Assembly (NCBI GenBank): GCA_963720675.1
Contig: CAVRGH010000010.1
Coordinates: 1,612,001 to 1,676,000 of the forward strand
Length of the DNA: 64,000 bases
Reading direction: 5' to 3'
From: JALHSW01 sp963720675
GTDB lineage: Bacteria > Actinomycetota > Acidimicrobiia > IMCC26256 > PALSA-555
The translations under genes and the position numbers were made by a program. The notes under the pieces were generated by a model, which did no database searches, had not been told where the DNA came from, and was given only the letters and a program-made list of their open reading frames with translations. This document shows positions 44,874 to 52,610 of the stretch, one piece after another (position 1 is the stretch's first letter; each line of letters starts with the position of its first letter).

Positions 44874-45944
44874 ATGGCGACGTTGACTGCACCACCGCCG
44901 AGCACACCGGCTCCCGCGCTCGAGGGACGCCGGGCTCGGCCGGTGCTCTGGTGGGCGGCGATCGGTGGCGGGTTCGTCCTGCTCCAGGCGTACATCTTCA
45001 CCTCCTGGATCGCGAGCGGCGACGCGACGCCGACCGAGACCGGGCCCGACAAGCTCTCGACCGCGACCTCGATCTGGCTCGAGGGCTTCCAGGCGCTGTC
45101 GATCGTGCTCGCCGTGCTGATCGTCGCCTGGGTCATCCGGCAGTGCCGCCGCGAGGGTCGCATCACCTTCGACGCGATGCTGGTGACGGCATGGGTCTTC
45201 CTGTACTGGCAGGACCCGCTCATCAACTACGTGCGCACCGGCTTCTTCTACAACTCGCACTTCATCAACTTCGGCTCGTGGACCGAGCACATCCCCGGAT
45301 GGGTGTCGCCGAACGCCCACCTCCTGCCCGAGCCGGTCGCGTTCGTCGGCGCGCTGTACTTCTGGCTCGGACCCGCCGCGAGCCTGCTCACCTTCTGGGT
45401 GATGCGCCGCGCGAAGGCCCGCTGGCCCCGGCTCGGGAACTTCGGGATCATCATGTGCGCGCTCGCCACGATGGTCGTGCTCGACCTCGTGTGCGAGCTC
45501 ATCTGGGTCCGCACGAGCCTCTACCAGTACTCGGGCACGATCAGCTGGTTGTCGTTCTGGGGCGGCAAGCGCTACCAGTTCCCGATCTACGAATCGATCC
45601 TCTGGCCGATGATGTGGACCGCGATGGGCGCGCTGAAGTACTTCCGGGACGACAAGGGGCGGACCGTCGTCGAGCGCGGGGTCGAACGGGTCAAGTCGGT
45701 CCGATCGCGGACGCCACTGCGAATGCTCGCGATCATCGGGTTCGCCAACGTCGCGATGATCATCTACACGATCCCGATGGTGTTCCTCTCGCTCAACAAC
45801 AGCGAGACCCCGAGCGGATACCCGAGCTACTTGCGCAACGGCATGTGCGGGGAGGGCACGCGCTACGCGTGCAACGGTCCCGACATCCCGATCCCGTTGC
45901 CCGGCTCCAAGGCGGTGCCACCCGGCGGAGGTCCGCCACGTTGA
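44874..45944 (+). CDS. AveC-like (spirocyclase AveC family) seven-helix membrane protein
   Basis: The protein is 356 residues from ATG 44874, with a G-rich ribosome-binding stretch upstream. About seven membrane helices are visible at residues 25-47, 72-90, 100-118, 153-177, 188-212, 236-253 and 282-307. The region AWVFLYWQDPLINYVRTGFF followed by HFINFGSWTEHIPGW resembles what I recall of actinobacterial proteins annotated as the spirocyclase AveC family. AveC itself is a spiroketal cyclase/dehydratase of avermectin synthesis; most homologues have no known function. A frame change in the seven-G run at about 44863 could extend the start to ATG 44840. Divergent from the SDR-amine oxidase operon. 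Confidence 0.6.
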   Translation: MATLTAPPPSTPAPALEGRRARPVLWWAAIGGGFVLLQAYIFTSWIASGDATPTETGPDKLSTATSIWLEGFQALSIVLAVLIVAWVIRQCRREGRITFDAMLVTAWVFLYWQDPLINYVRTGFFYNSHFINFGSWTEHIPGWVSPNAHLLPEPVAFVGALYFWLGPAASLLTFWVMRRAKARWPRLGNFGIIMCALATMVVLDLVCELIWVRTSLYQYSGTISWLSFWGGKRYQFPIYESILWPMMWTAMGALKYFRDDKGRTVVERGVERVKSVRSRTPLRMLAIIGFANVAMIIYTIPMVFLSLNNSETPSGYPSYLRNGMCGEGTRYACNGPDIPIPLPGSKAVPPGGGPPR

Positions 45945-45984
45945 ACCCGAGCCGCGCGGTTCACGCGCGCGTCACATGACAGCA

Positions 45985-46013
45985 TTGTCCGTCAACACAC
46001 TCGTCGATACCAT
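45985..46013 (+). promoter_or_regulatory. Sigma-70-type promoter of the Liv-type importer operon
   Basis: TTGTCC at 45985-45990, a 17-base spacer and TACCAT at 46008-46013. The leader would be about 65 bases, ending in the GGGGGAGGAAA ribosome-binding site in front of GTG 46087. This operon therefore has an ordinary leader, unlike the leaderless P450 promoters. Confidence 0.5.
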
Positions 46014-46086
46014 CCGGACCGAGGACTTCGTTCCGGAACCGGCAAACCTGGTGGGCATCCGCCTGCCGCGTGGGGGAGGAAAGCCA

Positions 46087-47301
46087 GTGCACCGTTCTCG
46101 TTCGATCATCGTGCTCACCCTGGTCGCCGCACTCGTCGGCGTGTTCGGGATCTCCGTCGGCCCGGCCGCGGCGAAACCGGCCAAGGGGGATCCCGTCAAG
46201 CTGATGGTGCTCGGCTCCTTCACCGGTGGCGGCCTCGACTTCACCAGCATCCCCGACGCGGCCAAGGCGGCGGCGAAGGCGATCAACAAGGGCGGCGGCA
46301 TCGAGGGCCACCGATCGAGATCATCGTCTGCGACGTCGGGATCGACGAGAACAAGAACCCCGAGTGCGCGCGCCAGGCGGTCGACGAGAACGTCACCGCG
46401 GTCGTGGGGGCCTTCAGCACCTCCGAGGAGTACATGCCCATCCTCGAGGACGCCGGCATCCCGAGCGTCGCGGACTTCGGGATCAGCTTCAGCGAGCTGA
46501 CGAGCCCGATGTCGTTCCCGATCGGCGCCACCGCGGTCGGCGGGACGGGCGGGATGGGTGCCATCCTCGCTGACCACGGGTCCGACAAGGTCGACGTCCC
46601 GTATCTCGACCTCCCGGGCGGGGCCGGCGCGGTCGCTGCCGACTTCGTGAACTACGGGCTCACGGCGCGCGGTGCGCCGAAGGCGACCCAGACCCCGGTG
46701 CCGATCAACGGCGCGGATCTCACGCCGTCGGTCCAGCAGACCGCCGACAAGGACCCGGACGGCGTGGCGCTCACGGTCACCGACCCCGAGCTCTCGAAGT
46801 GGGTGGTCGCATACCGCCAGTCGGGCGGGGAAGCCCAGCTCGCCGGCCCCGGGGCCTCGGTCAACGTCGACAACGTCGAGACGCTCGGGGACGCGGCCGA
46901 GGGCATGCTGGTGTCCAACAACCTCAAGCCGGCGACCCTCAAGAAGGACCCCGGCGTGAAGCAGATGCTCAAGGAGGTCAAGGCCTACGACAGCGGCATC
47001 AAGCTCGTCGACGCGTCGATCGGGGCCTGGGCCGGAGTGCACCTCGTCGCCGACGCGCTCGAGGGTCAGACCACCCTCGACGCGGCGACGCTCGTCGACG
47101 CAGCTGAACCAGGACAAGGTCTGGGACACGAAGGTCGGGCCGCCGATCAACTTCGCCCAGCAGCCGGCCGACATCCCGGCGGCGGGCGGCATCCTGGCCG
47201 GACTCAACCGCGTGTTCACGACCGACGTGTACTACGCCAAGGTCAAGAACGGGAAGATCAAGCCGATCGACGGCAAGGAGCACAACTTCCTGCAGCCGTA
47301 G
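46087..47301 (+). CDS. Branched-chain-type ABC transporter substrate-binding protein (LivK-like)
   Basis: The protein is about 404 residues. It starts at GTG 46087 behind a strong GGGGGAGGAAA site with a signal peptide (IIVLTLVAALVGVFGISVGP, cleavage probably after AAA). The periplasmic-binding fold shows LGSFTGGGLDFTSIPDAAKA and, after a frame break near 46312, VTAVVGAFSTSEEYMPILED. A second break near 47103 leads to TTDVYYAKVKNGKIKPIDGK and the stop at 47301. Such proteins bind amino acids, urea, amides or aromatic acids; ligand unknown. First gene of the importer operon. Confidence 0.85.
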
Positions 47302-47383
47302 GCGAGCCCCAGCCGGCAGGCCGCGCCTTCCCGGGCCTGCCGGCAGCCCGCTCATCCCGGCCGCATCCAGGAGTTCATCGGGA

Positions 47384-49370
47384 ATGAAGCTGCTCCAGTT
47401 CGCGCTCGATCGGCCTCGGTGCGGGCGCGATCTACGCGATGGCGGCGCAGGGCATCGTGCTCGTCTACCGCGGCTCGGGCATCCTCAACTTCGCGAGCGG
47501 CGCGATGGGCATGATCGGCGCCCAGCTCTTCTACCAGCTGAAGGACGTCGACGGCGTCGACGACAAGCTGGCGTTGCTCATCGGGCTCGCGGTGCCGGCA
47601 CTCATCGGCGTCGCGATGCAGGTGCTCGTCCTGCGGCGGCTCCGCCACGCGACCGGGCTCGCCCGGCTCATCGCGACCCTGGGGCTGTTCGCCGCGCTCG
47701 TCGGGATCGGGCTCGAGATCTTCGGCTCGGAGTTCCGGCTCGCGATCTCGCTGCTCCCCCAGGACTCCGTCGACGTCTTCGGGATCTTCCGGGCCGGGAG
47801 CGGCATCGGCGAGGACCGCTTCTTCCTCCTCGGGATCGCCGCCCTCATCACGGTGGTGCTGACCCTCGTGTACCGCTACACGACGTTCGGGCTCGCGACG
47901 TCGGCGGTCGCGGAGAACGAGCGGGCCACCGCCGCGCTCGGGAGGTCGCCGAACCTCATCGCCACCGTGAACTGGTTCCTGGGCGGCCTGCTCGCCGGGC
48001 TCGCGGCCATCCTGCTCGCGCCGATCGCCGGCGGCCCCGGCCTGCTCGTCCTCGACCTCTCGCTGCTCGTCATCCCGGCGCTGGCCGCCGCGCTCATCGG
48101 TCGGTTCGTCTCGTTCCCGCTCACGTTCTTCGGTGCGCTGCTGATCGGCGTCCTCGAGGCGGAGATGGCCTACCTCGCCGGACAACCCGACACGCTTCCC
48201 GCGGTGCTCCGCACGACCGGGCTCGCCAAGGCCGTGCCGTTCCTCGTGATCGTGGTGACCTTGGTCGCTACGCGGCCGTGCGCTCCCGGTACGCGGCGAG
48301 GCGATCGGCCAAGGCATCGACGCTCGGCACCGGCCGCATCCGGCCGGTCGTCGTGCTGGTCGCGGTCACGATCGCTCTCCTGCTCACCTGGCTCGTCTTC
48401 GACGCCTCCTGGACCGCGGCGCTGATCCAGACGGTCGTCGTCGCCATGGTCGTCCTCTCGCTCGTCGTGGTCACCGGCTACACCGGCCAGCTCTCGCTCG
48501 CGCAGTTCGCGCTCGCCGGCATGGGTGGCTTCTTCGCGGGTCGAGCCGCTCACAGCTGGGGCATCAGCTTCGAGCTGGCGCTCGTGATCGGCGTGCTCGC
48601 GACCATCCCGGTCGGGCTCCTCGTCGCCCTCCCCTCGTTGCGCACGCGTGGCGTGAACCTCGCCGTCGCGACGATGGGCATGGCCGTCGCCATCGAGTTC
48701 CTCATCCTGAACAACACCGAGCTCACCACGGGAGGCGGCATCACGCCGGGCACGGTGGTCGATCCCCCAGACGCTCTTCGGGTGGCCGATCGACGTGGTG
48801 GACCACCCCGCGCGCTACGCCACCGTGTGCATCGTGCTGCTCACGCTGGCGATGCTCATGGTCGCCAACCTCAGACGGGGTCGGGCCGGTCGACGGATGA
48901 TCGCGGTCCGGACCAACGAGCGGGCCGCCGCGTCGCTCGGCATCAGCGTCTTCGGCGCCAAGCTGTTCGCGTTCGCGGTCGGGAGCCGCGATCGCCGCGC
49001 TCGGCGGCATCCTCCTCGCGTTCACGACGACAACGATCATCTACAGCCAGAACTACGGCGTGCAGGAGTCCATCAACGCCGTCGTCTACGCGGTCATCGG
49101 CGGCATCGGCTTCGTGATCGGCCCGCTGTTCGGTGCCATGTTCGCCATCGGGACCCTCGGACCGAAGGCGATGGAGACCTTCCTCGGACACGACGTCGCC
49201 AACCTGTTCCAGATCGTCGGCGGCCTCGGCCTGATCGCGATCCTCCTGCAGGATCCCGACGGCCTCGCCTCGAACTACCTGCACCTCGGTCGTCGCACGG
49301 CGAAGCGCCTGCGCCTGGATCGTCTCTACCGAACCCGCGCGCACCCTGCAGCTCCCTGCCGCCACGCTTC
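47384..49370 (+). CDS. Fused LivH-LivM-type ABC permease
   Basis: The LivH half starts at ATG 47384 (MKLLQFAL, frame change at about 47411, then IGLGAGAIYAMAAQGIVLVY) and has GILNFASGAMGMIGA and the EENERA-type loop SAVAENERATAALGRSPN. The LivM half has VVTGYTGQLSLAQFALAGMG, VRTNERAAASLGISVFGAKL and the final GGIGFVIGPLFGAMF. No stop or start separates the halves, only frame breaks near 48270 and 48315, so a single fused permease is likely, as in other actinobacteria. Further breaks lie near 48770 and 48985. At least 16 hydrophobic segments are visible. Confidence 0.75.
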
Positions 49371-50193
49371 TCACGCGTCCCGCCGAAGACCCTCGAGATC
49401 CGCGAGCTGGGCGTGCGCTTCGGTGGCGTGACCGCGCTGCAGGACGCTTCGGTGACGGTCGGCCCCGGCGAGGTGCTGGGGCTGATCGGCCCGAACGGTG
49501 CCGGGAAGACCACCTTGATCGACGCGGCGACCGGCTTCGTCAGGCCGCAGGACGGCCACGTGGTGCTCGATGGCACGATGATCACGACGCTCAACGCGCG
49601 TCAGCGAGCGCGGGCGGGGATGACCCGGTCGTTCCAGTCGCTCGAGCTCTTCGAGGACATGACGGTGCGCGACAACCTCCGGACGGCGTCGGACCGGCGC
49701 GACCCGCTGGCCTATGTGACGGACCTCGTGCGGCCGGGCGACCCGCCGCTCTCGGCCGCGGCGGTCGCGGCGGTGCACGAGTTCGGTCTCGCGGACGATC
49801 TCGACCGGCGGCCGGGAGAGCTGCCCTACGGGCGCCGTCGACTGGTGGGGATCGCCCGCGCCGTCGCGACGCGCCCGTCGGTGCTCTTCCTCGACGAGCC
49901 CGCGGCCGGCCTCGACGACGACGAGACCACCGAGCTCGGCGAGCTCATCCAGCGCCTCGCCCACGACTGGGGCATCGCCATCCTGCTGGTCGAGCACGAC
50001 GTCGGCCTCGTGCTCGCGCGTGTGCGACCGCATCATGGCCCTGGACTTCGGACGCACCATCGCGGTCGGGACACCCGAGGAGATCCGCACCGATCCCGCG
50101 GTCGTCGCGGCGTACCTGGGCCAGCCGGACCCGGCCGACGCACCGCCCGTGCCGGCCGTGCCCGAACCCGTCGCCGACGAGCCGGTCACATGA
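49371..50193 (+). CDS. LivG-type ABC ATPase, possibly fused to the permease
   Basis: Walker A is GLIGPNGAGKTTLIDAATG, the signature is ELPYGRRRLVGIARAVATRP and Walker B is SVLFLDEPAAGLDDDE. The C-terminal LivG-specific block follows a frame break near 50020 (VCDRIMALDFGRTIAVGTPE). There is no start codon at the expected place: the frame reads in from upstream through SRVPPKTLEIRELGVRFGGV. The ATPase may therefore be the third domain of a LivHMG fusion. Its stop overlaps livF by four bases (ATGA). Confidence 0.75.
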
Positions 50194-50885
50194 CGCCCCT
50201 GATCGAAGCCCGCTCGCTCTCGGCGGGGTACGACGGGGTGCCGGCCGTCCAGGATCTCGACCTGTACGTGGACGCGGGCGAGATCGTGGCGCTCCTCGGG
50301 CCCAACGGCGCCGGCAAGACCACCACGATGCTCACGCTGGCCGGCGAGATCCCGCCGCTCGCCGGGGAGGTGCGCTTCGAGGGGGCGGCGACGACCGCTC
50401 CCCTGCACCGTCGGGCCAAGCGCGGCCTCGCCATCGTCACCGAGGAGCGTTCGGTCTTCATGGACCTCTCCACCGCCGCGAACCTCCGTCTCGGACGCGG
50501 GGAGACGGCCCGGGCCCTCGAGCTGTTCCCCGAGCTCGACGGGTTGCTGCATCGGCGTGCCGGCCTGCTCTCGGGTGGCGAGCAGCAGATCCTGACGCTG
50601 GCTCGGGCGCTCGCCGGGGAGCCGAAGCTGCTGCTCGCCGACGAGCTGTCGCTGGGACTGGCCCCCCTGATCGTCCAGCGCATCCTGCGGGCCGTGCGTG
50701 AGGCGGCCGACCGCAACGTCGGCGTCCTCCTCGTGGAGCAGCACGCGGTCCAGGCGCTCCGCCTCGCGGACCGCGCGTACGTGCTGCGCCGCGGGCGGGT
50801 CGTGCTGGAAGGCCGAGCGTCCGACCTCCTCGACCGAATCGGGGACATCGAGCGCTCGTACCTCGACGGCCCCGACCTCGTCTGA
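50190..50885 (+). CDS. LivF-type ABC ATPase
   Basis: The protein is 231 residues and intact. Walker A is LLGPNGAGKTTTMLTLAGEI, the signature is LLSGGEQQILTLARALAGEP and Walker B is LLLADELSLGLAP, with the H-loop VEQHAV. Standard length for LivF. Second nucleotide-binding subunit of the importer; ATG 50190 overlaps the preceding stop. Eleven bases later comes BKACE, which suggests that the imported solute is processed through a beta-keto acid. Confidence 0.93.
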   Translation: MTPLIEARSLSAGYDGVPAVQDLDLYVDAGEIVALLGPNGAGKTTTMLTLAGEIPPLAGEVRFEGAATTAPLHRRAKRGLAIVTEERSVFMDLSTAANLRLGRGETARALELFPELDGLLHRRAGLLSGGEQQILTLARALAGEPKLLLADELSLGLAPLIVQRILRAVREAADRNVGVLLVEQHAVQALRLADRAYVLRRGRVVLEGRASDLLDRIGDIERSYLDGPDLV

Positions 50886-50895
50886 TCGACACGGC

Positions 50896-51843
50896 ATGCG
50901 GCTGCACGAGCAGGGCAAGGTCATCATCGAGGTCGGCCTCAACGAGACCGCCTCCAAAGACCAGAACCCCAACGTGCCCTACGGGCCCGACGAGGTCGCC
51001 GCGTCGGCGATCGACGCCGCTCGGGCAGGGGCCGCCATCGTGCACTTCCACGCCCGCAGGGCGGATGACGGCGCGCAGGCGTGGACCGATGCCTCGGTGT
51101 ATCGCGACGCGTTGGAGATGATCGCCGCGGAGTCCGATCTGCTCGTGTATCCGACCTACCCGCCGCGCGTGCCGCGCGAGGAGCGCTACGCGCACCTCTG
51201 GTCGCTGGCCGACGCGCCGTCGAGCGCGCCGCTCGAGCTCGCACCCCTCGACATCGGTTCTCGCAACGTGGTGCTCTGGGACCGGGAGCGACAGACGTTC
51301 GCGCCGCTCGACCTCCTCCCGGCCGAGCACCAGGTCGCGATCAACAGCCCGGACGAGCTCGAGTGGTTCCTGCGCCAGGCCGATGCCCGCGGCCTGCACC
51401 CGACCCTCGGCATCTTCGACGTCACGTATCTGCGCTACTCGGTGCACGCACTCTGGGCCGGGCTCCTCCGGGCGCCACTCCTCATGAAGTGGTTCCTCGC
51501 GGAGCGCTGGGCGAGCGGCCCCTTCCCCACCCCTGCGGGCCTCGACGGGTACCTCGGTCAGATCCCCGAGGACGTGGACTACGAAGGCATCGTGGTCCCG
51601 TACGCGATCTCCGAGGCCGAAGCGTGTGACGTGCTGCTCCGACGGGGACTCGAACGAGGTCAGGGCATGCGGGTCGGGATCGGCGACAACCCGGAGGCTT
51701 TCCCACGGGCGACGAACGCCGAGCTCGTCGCCCGCGCCGTCGAGACCGCGGCGGCCTTCGGCCTCGAGCCCGCCACTTCGGCCGAGGTCAGAGCACGCCT
51801 CGCGTTGCCCGGTCGACCCGGTCAGGGAGCCTCGGACAGATAG
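50896..51843 (+). CDS. Beta-keto acid cleavage enzyme (BKACE, DUF849)
   Basis: The protein is 315 residues and intact. It starts with VIIEVGLNETASKDQNPNVP, the typical BKACE N-terminus, has the zinc pair in IVHFHARRADDGAQAW (His50, His52) and the C-terminal GIGDNPEAFPRATNAELVA. Homologous to 21402-22322 but closer to the canonical family at the N-terminus. Placed at the end of the Liv-type importer operon. Converges with and overlaps by 22 bases the end of the CbbQ-type gene on the other strand. Confidence 0.88.
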   Translation: MRLHEQGKVIIEVGLNETASKDQNPNVPYGPDEVAASAIDAARAGAAIVHFHARRADDGAQAWTDASVYRDALEMIAAESDLLVYPTYPPRVPREERYAHLWSLADAPSSAPLELAPLDIGSRNVVLWDRERQTFAPLDLLPAEHQVAINSPDELEWFLRQADARGLHPTLGIFDVTYLRYSVHALWAGLLRAPLLMKWFLAERWASGPFPTPAGLDGYLGQIPEDVDYEGIVVPYAISEAEACDVLLRRGLERGQGMRVGIGDNPEAFPRATNAELVARAVETAAAFGLEPATSAEVRARLALPGRPGQGASDR

Positions 51844-52610
51844 GCGTCGACCATCTCCGCGAGCCCGCTCGACAGGATCGGGTCGTCGGTGAGCGGGCCG
51901 GTCACCGCGGCACGCGCCGCATCGCGAGCGGGGACCCCTGCAGTCGTCAGATGGGCCGCCGCGATGAGGACCCGGGTCGACGCGACCTCTCGGAGCCCGG
52001 CGGCGTCGACGCTCCGGATCGCGGCCCCGAGGCGGACGAGCTCGGCCGCCGTCTCGGCGCTGACACCGGATTCCCGCGCCACGATCCGCTCCTCGACGTC
52101 CGGCGGCGGGAACCCCAGCTCGATCGCGACCATCCGCTGGCGGGTCGAGTCCTTGAGGTCCTTGAGGACGCTCTGGTATCCCGGGTTGTAGGAGACGACC
52201 AGGCCGAAGCCCTCCGCGGCGCTGAGCGTCTCCCCGAGACGTTCGATCGGGAGCTGGCGCCGGTGGTCGGCCAGCGGGTGGAGCACCACCGTGGTGTCCT
52301 GGCGCGCCTCGACGACCTCGTCGAGATAGCAGATCCCGCCGTCGCGCACGGCCCGGGTCAACGGTCCGTCGACCCAGACGGTCTCACCGCCCTGCAGCAG
52401 GAACCGCCCGACCAGGTCCGCGGCGGTCAGGTCCTCGTGACAGGCCACGGTGACGAGAGGACGCCCGAGGTCGTACGCCATCGCCTCCACGAAGCGCGTC
52501 TTGCCACAGCCCGTCGGGCCCTTCAGGAGCACCGAGAGCCCGCGCGAGTGCGCAGCCTTGAACACCTGCTCCTCGTTCCCGATGGCCAGGTAGAAGGGTC
52601 GCTCGCTCAC
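51822..52610 (-). CDS. CbbQ/NirQ/NorQ-type AAA+ ATPase
   Basis: The protein is 262 residues and intact. It has Walker A LLKGPTGCGKTRFVEAMAYD, Walker B GGICYLDEVVEARQDTT, and VVSYNPGYQSVLKDLKDSTR, the sensor region with the arginine finger typical of the MoxR subgroup that activates Rubisco or nitric oxide reductase. These ATPases work with a VWA-domain partner (CbbO/NorD), which is not next to it. It is coupled (ATGA) to the upstream epimerase/swivelling-histidine fusion, so that protein may be its client. Confidence 0.85.
   Translation of the reverse strand: MSERPFYLAIGNEEQVFKAAHSRGLSVLLKGPTGCGKTRFVEAMAYDLGRPLVTVACHEDLTAADLVGRFLLQGGETVWVDGPLTRAVRDGGICYLDEVVEARQDTTVVLHPLADHRRQLPIERLGETLSAAEGFGLVVSYNPGYQSVLKDLKDSTRQRMVAIELGFPPPDVEERIVARESGVSAETAAELVRLGAAIRSVDAAGLREVASTRVLIAAAHLTTAGVPARDAARAAVTGPLTDDPILSSGLAEMVDAYLSEAP

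Noticed and set aside
45976..46087. Start of the LivK-like protein at ATG 45976
   Set aside because: It would put 37 residues before the signal peptide and lie inside the promoter. GTG 46087 has a strong ribosome-binding site and gives a normal signal peptide.
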